Assembly: GCF_000718635.1 (NCBI RefSeq)
Contig: NZ_JOBF01000002.1
Span: 248,001 to 312,000 of the forward strand
From: Streptomyces varsoviensis
Lineage (GTDB): Bacteria > Actinomycetota > Actinomycetes > Streptomycetales > Streptomycetaceae
Direction: 5' to 3'
Length of the DNA stretch: 64,000 bases
Below are positions 26,239-35,529 of this stretch, piece after piece (the first letter of the stretch is position 1; each line of letters starts with the position of its first letter). The position numbers and the translations under genes were made by a program. The notes under the pieces are model-generated. The model did no database searches, was not told the DNA's origin, and saw nothing but the letters and a program-made list of their open reading frames with translations.

Positions 26239-26678
26239 CGAGATCCTTGAACTCTTGGAAAGGGAGGTGGGGAGAGGGGGGAGGGGACGGAAAACGGGGT
26301 ATGGATGGGTGGGGAGCCGCGTCTGCGAATGGCGCCGGCCCGTTCTACCTCGAAGAACAGTGGCAGCGCAGCAGTTGGCAGCGGTGCGCTGGGGTCACTG
26401 CGACCCACTTCGCGCCATGGAGCGTAGCCTGCCACGCCGGTGCGCGGGACGAAGATGTCATATTCGGAGTGACGCACTGATGAGTGAATTCGCGGGGGTT
26501 CATAATGCCCCCCCCGCTTTCGCGTGCGAATTCTTTTGCGAATTCACGGCACGGGTGTTCGTTCGACGGTCGGCGTCACCCGTGCCGGTGCTCCTGCCCG
26601 GAACCCCGCCCGCGTGACACCCGGCGCGACTAGGATCGCCGCACCAGGTACCGGCAGAGACCGTCGGGAGACACCGCC
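26239..26678. promoter_or_regulatory. Divergent control region between cvnA and the LAL-type gene
   Basis: 440 bp without a gene. It contains GAATTC-centred boxes: TGAATTCGC at 26485-26493 and two direct copies of GCGAATTC at 26526-26533 and 26538-26545, the last followed by A so that it mirrors the first. Between them GCGGGGG and CCCCCCCCGC can form a strong hairpin at about 26,492-26,517. The A/T-rich context suggests promoters for both directions. Confidence 0.5.
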
Positions 26679-28856
26679 ATGACGGGGCACCAGCACGAAC
26701 AGCGGCACGCCGCCGCACTGTTCGAGCGCGAGAGGGAGATCGCCGCTGCCGAGCGGGCGGTGGACAGCTTCTGCGGACACGCCGCCGCAGGGGACGCGCC
26801 CCTCGGCGGACTGCTGCTCTACAGCGGCGAAGCCGGGCTGGGCAAGACGGCGCTGCTGACCGAGGTGCGGCGCATCGCCATGGAGCGCGGCCACTGCACC
26901 GTACTCTCCGCCCGCGGCAGCGAATCCGTACGGTCCGTGCCCTTCCACGTCGTACGGCAACTGCTCCAGCCCGCCATCGCGCCGATGTCGGCCGCCGCGC
27001 GCAAGGACCTCTTCGGAGCCTGGTACGACATCGCCGGACCGGCGCTGGGAGTCGCGCCGCCCGGCGAGGGGCAGCCCGACCCGCAGGGCGTGCGCGACGG
27101 CATCGACTGGGTCATCACCCGGCTCGCCAGGAACACCGCCCCACTGGTCCTCGTCATCGACGACGCGCACTGGGCCGACGGCGAATCCCTGGCCTGGCTC
27201 ACCTCGTTCGCCGTGCGGCTGCCCGAACTCCCGCTCCTCGTCGTCGTCTCCTACCGCCCCGACGAACTGCCCGAGCACGACCCCGCCTTCGCCGACCTCG
27301 TCGGCGGACGCGACGCCCGCCCCGTCGTGCTCCGCGAACTCACCCCGGCCGCCGTCGCCGACCTCGTGCGCGCCACCCTCGGCGACGGCGCCGACGCCCC
27401 CTTCTGCCGCGAGGTCTGGGCCGTCACCGGCGGCAATCCGTACGAGACCGTCGAGCTGATCGCCAAGGCCCGGGACCGCGCCATCGAGCCGGTCGAGGAG
27501 CGCGCGGCCCTCCTGTACGAACTCGGCTGCTCCACCCTGCTCACCTCGCCGCACACCACCATCGGCCACCTCCGCGAGGCGCTCGCCCTGCCGGACCTGC
27601 CCGAGGAGCTGCGCGTCGACGCCGCCTACCGGCTCTCCCAGGCGTACGGGCACAACAGCCAGCTCCCCGAAGCGGCCGAAGTCGTGGCCGTCCAGGCCGC
27701 CCGCACGCCCAACGGTCCCGGACTGATGCGGCTCCAGGTCGCGCACTGCCTCTGGAAGAGCATGCGGGCCGACGACGCGGACAGCTTCGGGCGGACGCAG
27801 CGGATCGCGGACGTGGCCGACCGGCTCGACGGCGGCTGCGACGCCGAGCGGGCCCTGCTCGCACTGCGCGCCTTCGAGGGCATGCTCCGCGGCGAGGACG
27901 CGCTGCGCGTCACGGAGGTCAACGACCGCGCCCTCGTGGACGGCCGGCTCGCCCCGGGCATGGGCTGGACCAATACCGAGTGGGGCTTCGAGATCCCCAG
28001 CATCATCTGCCTGACCTTCGCCTACACCGACCGGCTCGACCACGCCGAGGAGCTGTCCAGCGAGGCCGTCCGTGCCTTCGAGATCTCCGGCTGGAGCGGC
28101 GCCCATCTCGCCTTCGCCCACGACCTGGCGGGTCTCGTCCGCCGCCGGCGAGGCAGCCTCGCAGAAGCTGAGACGTTTCTCCGCGAGGGCCTGCGGCTCG
28201 CCGGCCGCCTCGGCCCCGGCCTGCCCGTCCAATGGGACGGCACCTGCCTGCTCATCGACACGCTGCTCGCCCGCGGCCATGTGGCCGAGGCCCAGGCCGT
28301 CGCGGAGGCCAACTCCTTCCGCGCGCCCTACTCCCCGGCCGTCGTCATGCCCGACGCCGCCTGCCTCGCCGGACGGCTGCTGCTGGCCCGCGGCCGCCGC
28401 GCCGAGGCCGTCACCGAACTCGAAGCCGCTGGGCGCAAATTGGCGGAGCGCGGCCGCAACAACACGCTGTGGGCGCCCTGGGCCCTCGACCTCGCGGACG
28501 CGCTGGCCGACGACGACCCCGAGCGCGCCCGCACCCTGTCGGCGCAGGCCGTCCAGCACGCCGCGCGGTTCGGCACCGACACCGCCATAGGGGAGGCGCT
28601 GCGCCGGGCCTCGGCGCTCGCCGAGGGCGGCCGGGCCCTGTCCATGCTGGAGTCCGCCGTCGGCCATCTGCGCCGTTCCCCGAGCCGGTACGAGTACGCC
28701 GCCGCCCTGGTGGACCACGGCGCCGCGCTGCGGCGCGACGGCCAGTGCGGCAGGGCCGCCGACCGGCTACGCGAAGGGCTCGGCCTCGCCGAGGAGTGCG
28801 GGGCGGACGGCGTCGCGAAGAAGGCGCGCGAGGAACTGGCCGCCGTGGGCCTGTGA
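26679..28856 (+). CDS. LAL-type AAA ATPase regulator lacking the LuxR DNA-binding domain
   Basis: 725 aa from ATG 26679. Walker A is GEAGLGKTALL (about 51-61), Walker B LVLVIDDAHWADGES, and sensor-type SYRPDEL and TGGNPYE. The rest is a TPR-like helical array (VARAFEISGWSGAHLAFAHD-type repeats). Full LAL regulators run about 900-950 aa and end in a LuxR helix-turn-helix. This one stops at EELAAVGL with no such domain. The junction RDRAIEPVEERAALLYELG also appears to join two segments normally about 180 aa apart. It looks like an in-frame-deleted descendant, unable to bind DNA itself. It is divergent from cvnA. Confidence 0.75.
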   Translation: MTGHQHEQRHAAALFEREREIAAAERAVDSFCGHAAAGDAPLGGLLLYSGEAGLGKTALLTEVRRIAMERGHCTVLSARGSESVRSVPFHVVRQLLQPAIAPMSAAARKDLFGAWYDIAGPALGVAPPGEGQPDPQGVRDGIDWVITRLARNTAPLVLVIDDAHWADGESLAWLTSFAVRLPELPLLVVVSYRPDELPEHDPAFADLVGGRDARPVVLRELTPAAVADLVRATLGDGADAPFCREVWAVTGGNPYETVELIAKARDRAIEPVEERAALLYELGCSTLLTSPHTTIGHLREALALPDLPEELRVDAAYRLSQAYGHNSQLPEAAEVVAVQAARTPNGPGLMRLQVAHCLWKSMRADDADSFGRTQRIADVADRLDGGCDAERALLALRAFEGMLRGEDALRVTEVNDRALVDGRLAPGMGWTNTEWGFEIPSIICLTFAYTDRLDHAEELSSEAVRAFEISGWSGAHLAFAHDLAGLVRRRRGSLAEAETFLREGLRLAGRLGPGLPVQWDGTCLLIDTLLARGHVAEAQAVAEANSFRAPYSPAVVMPDAACLAGRLLLARGRRAEAVTELEAAGRKLAERGRNNTLWAPWALDLADALADDDPERARTLSAQAVQHAARFGTDTAIGEALRRASALAEGGRALSMLESAVGHLRRSPSRYEYAAALVDHGAALRRDGQCGRAADRLREGLGLAEECGADGVAKKAREELAAVGL

Positions 28857-28969
28857 GGGGGGAGCGACGGCCGGCCGGCAACTCGGCAAGGCCCGGCGCC
28901 CGTACGCCCGCGAGCACTTGTACGCCCGCAAGCGCCCGTACGCCCGTACCGGTTCGTACGTGCCGGACG

Positions 28970-29004
28970 CGCTCCGCTCCGCGTACGGCGCGCGGAGCGG
29001 AGCG
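28970..29004. terminator. Convergent terminator hairpin
   Basis: A perfect 14-base stem (28970-28983 with 28991-29004) around the 7-base loop TACGGCG lies between the converging LAL-type gene and the phosphoketolase gene. There is no T-run, as is common for actinobacterial terminators. Confidence 0.65.
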
Positions 29005-29042
29005 GGGGCTGCGGGGCCCCCGGCCGGGCGGGGCGGGCGGGG

Positions 29043-31412
29043 TCAGCCGGTCCAACGCCAGTCGGCGACCTCCGGCAGGTCCGTGCCGTGCTCGCGGATC
29101 CAGTCGTGGTGCCGGGCGCGCACGTCCGCCATGGTCTGGCGCACCCCGGTGGCGCGCACGGCCAGGCCCGGCACCCGGTCGATGACGTCCATGACGAGCC
29201 GGTAGCGGTCCAGGTCGTTGCGGACGACCATGTCGAACGGCGTGGTCGTCGTGCCCATCTCCTTGTAGCCGCGTACGTGCAGATTGGCGTGGCCGGGCCG
29301 CCGGTAGGCGAGCCGGTGGATCAGCCAGGGATAGCCGTGGTACGCGAAGATCACCGGCCGGTCCGGGGTGAAGAGGGCGCCGAAGTCGCGGTCGGTCATG
29401 CCGTGCGGGTGGTCCTCCCGCGGCATCAGGCGGGTCATGTCGACGACGTTGACGACGCGTACGGCCAGCTCCGGCAGGTGCTCGCGGAGCAGGCCCGCGG
29501 CGGCCAGCGTCTCCTGCGTCGGGACATCGCCGGCGCAGGCGAGGACGACGTCGGGACCGTCGCCGGGCCGCTCGGTCCCCGCCCACTCCCACACGCCCGC
29601 GCCGCGCGCGCAGTGCGCCCGGGCCTGCTCCAGATCGAGCCAGTCGAACGCCGACTGCTTGCCGGCGACGACGACGTTGACGGTGTCGCGGGTGCGCAGC
29701 ACATGGTCGGTCACGCACAGCAGGGTGTTGGCGTCCGGCGGCAGATACGCGCGTACGGCGTGCGGGCTCTTGTTGAGGATGTGGTCGATGAAGCCCGGGT
29801 CCTGATGGGAGAAGCCGTTGTGGTCCTGACGCCAGACATGCGAGGTCAGCAGGTAGTTGAAGCTCGGCACCGGGGCTCGCCAGGGGACCGCGCGGGCGCT
29901 GTTGATCCACTTCACATGCTGGGTGGCCATCGACGCGACGATGTGGGCGAACGCCTCGTACGAGGAGAACAGCCCGTGTCGCCCGGTGAGCACGTACCCC
30001 TCCAGCCACCCCTGGCACATATGCTCGGAGAGCACCTCCATCACCCGGCCGTGCGGCCCCAGGTGCTCGTCCGTCGGGAGCGTCTCGGCCTGCCAGGCCT
30101 TGTCCGTCGCCCCGTACAGGTCCTGCAGCCGGTTGGAGGCGGTCTCGTCCGCGCCCACCACCCGGAAGTCGCGCCGCGTGGCGGTGTCGGCCATCACCTG
30201 GCGCAGCAGCCCGCCGAGCACCCGCGTGGGTTCGTGCGACTGGTCGCCCGGCTTGTCGACGCGTACGGCGAAGTCCTTCAGGTCGGGCAGCGGGAGCTCC
30301 CGTACGAGCCGGCCGCCGTTGGCGTGCGGGTTGGCGCCGAGCCGGCGGTCGCCCGCGGGCACGCAGGCCAGCACCTCGGGGCGCGGGCGGCCGTCGGGGT
30401 CGAACAGCTCGTCGGGCGCGTAGCCGCGCAGCCAGCTCTCCAACTGCCGCCGGTGCTCGGCGTTCTCCCGCACCCCGGCGAGCGGCACCTGGTGGGCCCG
30501 CCAGGTGTTCTCGACGGGCTGCCCGTCCACCTCGGCCGGGCCGGTCCAGCCCTTCGGGGTGCGCAGCACGATCATGGGCCAGCGGGGCCGCCGCTTCTCG
30601 CCGTCGACGCGGGCCGCCCGCTGGTGGGCGGCGATCCGGTCGAGGGCGAGGTCCATCGCCGCGGCCATGTCCTGGTGGACGCGGGCCGGGTCGTCGCCCT
30701 CGACGTGCAGCGGCTCGTGGCCGTAGCCGCGCAGCAGGGAGTCCAGCTCGTCCCGGGGGAGGCGGGCCAGCACGGCGGGGTTGGCGATCTTGTAGCCGTT
30801 GAGCTGGAGGATCGGCAGGACCGCGCCGTCGTGCACCGGGTCGAGGAACTTGTTCGCGTGCCAGGAGGCGGCGAGCGGCCCCGTCTCGGCCTCGCCGTCG
30901 CCGATCACGCAGGCGGCCAGCAACTGGGGGTTGTCGAGCGCCGCGCCGTAGGCGTGCGCGAGGGAGTAGCCCAGCTCGCCGCCCTCGTGGAAGGAGCCGG
31001 GCACCTCGGGCGCGGCATGGCTCGGCACCCCGCCGGGGAAGGAGAACTGCCGGAACAGCCGGGCCATCCCGGCCGCGTCCCGGCCGAGATCCGGGTTCAC
31101 ATCGCCGTACGAACCGTCCAGCCAGGCCCCCGCGAGCACGGCCGGCCCGCCGTGGCCCGGACCCCACACGCAGACCGCGTCGAGGTCGCGGGCGCTGATC
31201 ACCCGGTTGAGGTGGGTGTAGACGAGGTTGAGGCCGGGGCAGGTGCCCCAGTGCCCCAGCAGCCGGGGCTTGATGTGCTCGGGCCGCAGCTCCTCGCGGA
31301 GCAGGGGGTTCCCGGTGAGGTAGAGCTGGCAGGCGGCCAGGTAGTTGAGGGCGCGCCAGTGTGCCAGTAGCTGGTCGAGTTCGTCCGCGTCGAGCGGTGT
31401 ACGCGTCTCCAT
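29043..31412 (-). CDS. xfp: Xylulose-5-phosphate/fructose-6-phosphate phosphoketolase
   Basis: 789-aa thiamine-diphosphate enzyme that splits xylulose 5-P (or fructose 6-P) with phosphate into acetyl phosphate and an aldose phosphate. Family landmarks are visible: [37 protein letters not shown], the ThDP motif [13 protein letters not shown], then [10 protein letters not shown], and [20 protein letters not shown] in the second half. The length equals typical Xfp (790-800 aa). Start ATG 31412 is followed immediately by ordinary sequence. It gives a carbon bypass to acetate units. No acetate kinase gene is adjacent. Confidence 0.95.
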   Translation of the reverse strand: METRTPLDADELDQLLAHWRALNYLAACQLYLTGNPLLREELRPEHIKPRLLGHWGTCPGLNLVYTHLNRVISARDLDAVCVWGPGHGGPAVLAGAWLDGSYGDVNPDLGRDAAGMARLFRQFSFPGGVPSHAAPEVPGSFHEGGELGYSLAHAYGAALDNPQLLAACVIGDGEAETGPLAASWHANKFLDPVHDGAVLPILQLNGYKIANPAVLARLPRDELDSLLRGYGHEPLHVEGDDPARVHQDMAAAMDLALDRIAAHQRAARVDGEKRRPRWPMIVLRTPKGWTGPAEVDGQPVENTWRAHQVPLAGVRENAEHRRQLESWLRGYAPDELFDPDGRPRPEVLACVPAGDRRLGANPHANGGRLVRELPLPDLKDFAVRVDKPGDQSHEPTRVLGGLLRQVMADTATRRDFRVVGADETASNRLQDLYGATDKAWQAETLPTDEHLGPHGRVMEVLSEHMCQGWLEGYVLTGRHGLFSSYEAFAHIVASMATQHVKWINSARAVPWRAPVPSFNYLLTSHVWRQDHNGFSHQDPGFIDHILNKSPHAVRAYLPPDANTLLCVTDHVLRTRDTVNVVVAGKQSAFDWLDLEQARAHCARGAGVWEWAGTERPGDGPDVVLACAGDVPTQETLAAAGLLREHLPELAVRVVNVVDMTRLMPREDHPHGMTDRDFGALFTPDRPVIFAYHGYPWLIHRLAYRRPGHANLHVRGYKEMGTTTTPFDMVVRNDLDRYRLVMDVIDRVPGLAVRATGVRQTMADVRARHHDWIREHGTDLPEVADWRWTG

Positions 31413-31504
31413 GAGCAGCCCTTCGTCGGGTACGGGCGACTATGGCCCGCCTCCCCGCGGCGCGCCCGGCCATGCCCCGGCCGGGCGGAGCGGTCGGCCA
31501 CATT

Positions 31505-32569
31505 TCAGGAGGCGCGCCGGGTCGACTTCTTGGCGGCGGTCTTCTTCGTGGCCTTGGCGGAGCCCTTCTTCGCCGTGCTCTTCTTGGCTTCGGTGCTTTT
31601 CGCGGTGGTCTTCGATGCGCTCTTGGCCGTGCTCTTCGACGTGCTCTTCGATGTGCCGGTGCTCTTCGCGCCGTCCTTCGTGGTGCTCTTCTTCGCGGCG
31701 GACTTCCTGGCCGACCCGGAACCGCCGGACCTGGCGGTCTTGCGGGCCGCCCGGCCGCCCTTCCCGCCTTGTTCCTCCTGCTCGTCCTGCTCGCCCTTGT
31801 CCGCCCGGTCGATCGACGCCTGGAGGGCGGACATCAGGTCGATGACATTGTCCGGCGCGGCGGTGGTCTCCGTCTTGGTGGTGGGCGTCTTCTTGTCCAG
31901 CCGGGCGGTGACCAGCTCGTCGAGCGCGCGCTGGTACTCGTCCTCCAGGTCCTCGAAGTCGAAGTCCTCCGAGAGGGTGTCCATGAGGCTCGTCGCCATC
32001 TTCAGCTCCTGCGGCCGCACGGTCACGGAGTCGGGCGGGGCGAGGCCGCCGGCGTCGCGGATCTCGTCGGGCCAGTACATGGTGTGCACCATCATGAGGT
32101 CGTCCTCGACCCGCAGCAGGGCCAGCGACTCCCGGGTCCGGATCGTGATCTTGCTGATGGCGACCCGGTCGGTCTTCTTCAGCGTCTCGCGCAGCAGGAC
32201 GTACGGCTTGTTGGCGCCGCCGCTCTCGGGGGCCAGGTAGTAGGAGCGGGCCAGTTGCAGCGGGGTGATCCGGTCGGCGTCCACAAAGGCGAGCACGTCG
32301 ATGAGGTTCTTGCTGGGCAGCGGCAGATCGGCCAGATCGTCCCTGGTCAGGATCGCGGTACGGCCCTCGTCGTCCTCGTAGCCCTTGGCGATGTGCTCGT
32401 AGCCGACCTCCTTGCCGCACACGGAGCACACGCTTCTGCGGCGGATGCGCCCGCCGTCCTTGTCGTGGACCTCGTGGAGCCGGACACCATGGTCCTCGGT
32501 GGCCGCGTACAGCTTGACCGGCACGGAGACCAGCCCGAAACCAATCGCCCCTTTCCACATGGTTCGCAT
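31505..32569 (-). CDS. ku: Bacterial Ku protein (end joining)
   Basis: 354 aa from ATG 32569 with GGAGGT eight bases upstream. Residues 1-255 are the Ku core (WKGAIGFGLVSVPVKLYAAT, VCSVCGKEVGYEHIAKGYE, RVEDDLMMVHTMYWPDEIRD). The last 75 residues are a Lys/Ala/Ser/Thr-rich tail (KKSTAKKGSAKATKKTAAKK), the kind of DNA-binding extension seen in other streptomycete Ku proteins. Ku rings bind broken DNA ends and recruit LigD. The gene is divergent from a LigD polymerase-domain gene, only 14-32 bp away. Confidence 0.95.
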   Translation of the reverse strand: MRTMWKGAIGFGLVSVPVKLYAATEDHGVRLHEVHDKDGGRIRRRSVCSVCGKEVGYEHIAKGYEDDEGRTAILTRDDLADLPLPSKNLIDVLAFVDADRITPLQLARSYYLAPESGGANKPYVLLRETLKKTDRVAISKITIRTRESLALLRVEDDLMMVHTMYWPDEIRDAGGLAPPDSVTVRPQELKMATSLMDTLSEDFDFEDLEDEYQRALDELVTARLDKKTPTTKTETTAAPDNVIDLMSALQASIDRADKGEQDEQEEQGGKGGRAARKTARSGGSGSARKSAAKKSTTKDGAKSTGTSKSTSKSTAKSASKTTAKSTEAKKSTAKKGSAKATKKTAAKKSTRRAS

Positions 32570-32601
32570 AATTTTCTACCTCCATGGGGAATTTCCACAC
32601 T

Positions 32602-33504
32602 ATGCCCACATCGCCGGACCGGCAGGCCGTGGAGTTCGACGGCCACCGCCTCTCCCTGACCCACCTGGACCGCGTGGTCTTCCCCGCCTCCGGCCACACC
32701 AAGGCCCAATTGCTGCACTACTACGCCACGGTCGCCGCCGCGATGGTGCCGCACACCGCCGACCGCGCCGCCTCCTTCGTCCGCGCCCCGGAGGGCCCCG
32801 CCGGGCAGTCCTGGTACGCCAAGAACCCGCCCGGCGGCACCCCCGACTGGGTGCGCCTGGTGCCCGTACCCGGCAAGGACGGGCCCGTCGACCACATCAC
32901 CGTCGACTCCACGGCCACGCTGGTGGCCATGGCGAACCTCGGCGCGTACGAGTTCCACGTGCCGCAGTGGACCGGCGCGGCGGGCCCGGACGGCCACGAC
33001 CGCCTCGTACTCGACCTCGACCCCGGCCCCGGCACGGACCTGGTGGTCTGCTGCCGGGTCGCGCTGCGACTGCGGCAGCTCCTGGCCGACGACAGGCTGA
33101 CGGCCTGCCCCGTCGTCTCCGGCTCGAAGGGCATGCACCTGTACGCGCCCCTGCGCCCGGCGGCGGGCCGGGCCGTGAGCACCTACGCCAAGGAGCTGGC
33201 CACCCGAATGGAGGACGAGCACCCCGGACTGGTCGTCGTCACGATGGCGCGCGAGGCCCGCGCCGGGAAGGTCTTCATCGACTGGTCGCAGAACACCACC
33301 GCCAAGACGACGGCCGCGCCGTACACGCTGCGGCTGCGCGAGCACCCGCACATCGCGACACCGGTCGACTGGGACGAGGTCGACGCCTGCCGCGCGCCGC
33401 GGGACCTCACCTTCACGCCGGAACAGGTCCTGGACCGAGTGGCCGACCGCGGCGACCTGCTGGCCCCGCTGGCCGACGAGGAGGCCCGGGCACCGCTGCC
33501 GTGA
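32602..33504 (+). CDS. Stand-alone LigD polymerase/primase domain protein
   Basis: 300 aa from ATG 32602, preferred over ATG 32584 because GGGGAA lies about nine bases before it. It is the archaeo-eukaryotic-primase-type PolDom of LigD: the phosphate-contact SWYAKNPPGG, catalytic DLDPG (Asp-x-Asp metal pair), VSGSKGMHLYAPL and FIDWSQN, with the third metal ligand Asp. It fills gaps with ribonucleotides during end joining. The ligase lies in the next gene instead of being fused, as is usual in Streptomyces. Confidence 0.9.
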   Translation: MPTSPDRQAVEFDGHRLSLTHLDRVVFPASGHTKAQLLHYYATVAAAMVPHTADRAASFVRAPEGPAGQSWYAKNPPGGTPDWVRLVPVPGKDGPVDHITVDSTATLVAMANLGAYEFHVPQWTGAAGPDGHDRLVLDLDPGPGTDLVVCCRVALRLRQLLADDRLTACPVVSGSKGMHLYAPLRPAAGRAVSTYAKELATRMEDEHPGLVVVTMAREARAGKVFIDWSQNTTAKTTAAPYTLRLREHPHIATPVDWDEVDACRAPRDLTFTPEQVLDRVADRGDLLAPLADEEARAPLP

Positions 33505-33622
33505 AACCGCCCGAAGGTGCCGCGAAACCCCCGCGGAACCGCGCTGACCAGGCCGTACGCCGTCCGGGGGACAAGGCCGCCGACCGCGTGTGAACCCCGC
33601 CGGACCGGGCGACACCTCGGCC

Positions 33623-34603
33623 ATGGCCCGCCCCTCGCCGCCCGCGCCCCTGCCCCGTATCGCCCCCATGCTCGCGACCGCGGGGCGCCTGCCGGTCCCG
33701 GGGCCCGCGGAGCGGTGGGCGGCGGAGACCAAGTACGACGGCCAGCGCAGCGTCGTGTATCTGCCGGGGGACGGCTCGGCGGAGCTGCGGGCCCGCTCCG
33801 GCGCCGACATCACCCGCGCCTACCCGGAGCTGAGCGCCCTCGGCGGCGCGGTCGCCGGCGTCGCCGCCGTGCTGGACGGGGAGATCGTCGCGCTCGACGC
33901 CCGCGGCCGCCCCGACTTCGAGCGGCTCCAGCCCCGCATGGCGCTCTCCGGATCGCCCGCCAAGGCCGCCCGCCTGGCACGGGACGTCCCCGTGCGGCTC
34001 ATCCTCTTCGACGCCATGTTCCTCGACGGCCGCGACCTGACCCGCCTCCCGTACGCCGAGCGCCGCCGCCTGCTGGAGGGGCTGGACCTGCGGGGCTCGC
34101 ACTGGTCGACGCCGGCCGCGGTCGTCGGCCACGCGGAACGGGCCCTGGACGCCACCCGCGAGCAGGGGCTGGAGGGCGTGGTGCTCAAACGGACCGACTC
34201 CGCCTACGAACCAGGGGTCCGATCCCGCGCCTGGATCAAGATCCGGCACGTCCGCACGGTCGACGCCATCGTCGGCGGATGGGTGCCGGGCAAGGGCAGA
34301 CTGACCGGGCTCCCGGGCGCGCTGCTCGTAGGACAGCGCCAGGACGGCGGCGCGCTGCGCTACCTGGGGAGCGTCGGAACCGGGTGGAGCGAGCGCGAGC
34401 GCGCCGCCCTCGCCGACCTGCTGCGGATCTCCGCGATCGAGCGCTGCCCCTTCGAGACGGTGCCGCCGGTGGCCGGCGCCCGGTGGGTGCTGCCGCGCCT
34501 CGTCGGCGAGATCGGCTACGCGACCCGCACCCGCGCCGGGCTCCTGCGCCACCCGTCCTGGCACCGGCTGCGGCCCGACCTGGCGCCCGAGGACATCGAC
34601 TGA
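33623..34603 (+). CDS. ATP-dependent DNA ligase (end-joining type)
   Basis: 326 aa from ATG 33623 (in-frame GTG at 33590 adds 11 residues). The adenylated Lys lies in ETKYDGQRSVVY (motif I), followed by VLDGEIVALD (motif III), the LILFDAMFLDGRDLT region, GLEGVVLKRTDSAY (motif IV) and RAWIKIRHV (motif V), then an OB-fold C-terminus. It seals nicks with ATP. It is in the same direction as the polymerase-domain gene 118 bp upstream, so Ku, polymerase and ligase form one functional end-joining set. Confidence 0.92.
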   Translation: MARPSPPAPLPRIAPMLATAGRLPVPGPAERWAAETKYDGQRSVVYLPGDGSAELRARSGADITRAYPELSALGGAVAGVAAVLDGEIVALDARGRPDFERLQPRMALSGSPAKAARLARDVPVRLILFDAMFLDGRDLTRLPYAERRRLLEGLDLRGSHWSTPAAVVGHAERALDATREQGLEGVVLKRTDSAYEPGVRSRAWIKIRHVRTVDAIVGGWVPGKGRLTGLPGALLVGQRQDGGALRYLGSVGTGWSERERAALADLLRISAIERCPFETVPPVAGARWVLPRLVGEIGYATRTRAGLLRHPSWHRLRPDLAPEDID

Positions 34604-34697
34604 AGCGGCTGCGCGGTGGGGAGCAGAGGGCGTACGCGCGTATGTACGGGACCGAGGGTGTATCCGCGTACGTACGGGATCAGAGGTGTACGTACCC

Positions 34698-35465
34698 TCA
34701 CGCCGTCTCGGCCGCGCTCCTCAGCATGTCCCCGGCCGCGTCGATGGCGGCCTCCAGCGCCTTCGGCTCGGGCGTCAGCGCGGCCAGGATCGCGTCGACG
34801 CCGCGCAGCCCCGCCCGGTCGAGCAGGGTCTTCTCGTTGGTGACCCACTCGCCCCGAGCCGCCAGCACCGCGTGCGCCGCCTGGCAGGCGGCGGTGGCGA
34901 TGGCGCCCGCGCAGTCGGTGAGCCGGCCGTGCTCGGCGTGGGCGGAACGGGCGTACGCGAGGGTGAGCTGGGCCGTGCCCCACCACTGGTCGAAGGCCGC
35001 GCGCCGCAGGGGAGCGGGGTACTCGGGGCGGGGCAGCTCGCCGTGCAGCACCTTGTTGACGGCCAGCTCGGCGACGACCAAGTACGTGGGGATTCCGGCG
35101 AGATGGAACATGAGCCGCTCGATGCCGAACCGCCCCTCCCGGGCCTCCGCGAGCTGGTGCTCGACGTCGTCGAGGTCGCGGTAGTGCACGTCCACGCGGC
35201 GTTCGCCGACCGTGAGCCACGCGCCGCCGTTGAAGACCCCGCCGCCCCACGCGCCGATCTCCGAGACCTCCCCGGGCCAGCCGAGCGCGCGCAGGGCCTC
35301 GGGGGAGAACTCTCCCCGGTAGTAGACGGCGAAGTCCCAGTCGCTGTCGGGCCGATGGGTGCCGGTGGCCCGCGAGCCGCCCAGGGCCACCGCCCGCACG
35401 CCGGGCAGGCTCGCGAGCTGTTCGGTCAGATGGGAAGCGAAGGCTTCGTCGTCGTCCGGGTACAT
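34698..35465 (-). CDS. Nucleotidyltransferase domain protein
   Basis: 255 aa from ATG 35465. The signature AVALGGSRATGTHRPDSDWDFAVYY contains the Gly-Ser and Asp-x-Asp metal site of polymerase-beta-type nucleotidyltransferases at about residues 26-50. A third acidic residue lies in RRVDVHYRD. The remaining 150 residues are a helical domain (NKVLHGELPRPEYPAPLRRA) as in kanamycin-nucleotidyltransferase-like proteins. Target unknown. It stands alone between the ligase and PHP genes, and antibiotic modification or an antitoxin role are both only possibilities. Confidence 0.8.
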   Translation of the reverse strand: MYPDDDEAFASHLTEQLASLPGVRAVALGGSRATGTHRPDSDWDFAVYYRGEFSPEALRALGWPGEVSEIGAWGGGVFNGGAWLTVGERRVDVHYRDLDDVEHQLAEAREGRFGIERLMFHLAGIPTYLVVAELAVNKVLHGELPRPEYPAPLRRAAFDQWWGTAQLTLAYARSAHAEHGRLTDCAGAIATAACQAAHAVLAARGEWVTNEKTLLDRAGLRGVDAILAALTPEPKALEAAIDAAGDMLRSAAETA

Positions 35466-35529
35466 GGGGGAGAGGATAGGGGGCGGCCTCGGCGGGACGT
35501 GATCAGGGGGGCGGAGGCCGGGCCGCCGC

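Noticed and set aside
28411..31503. A 1,030-aa minus-strand open frame
   Set aside because: It is the out-of-frame shadow of phosphoketolase; the true frame has full-length family motifs.
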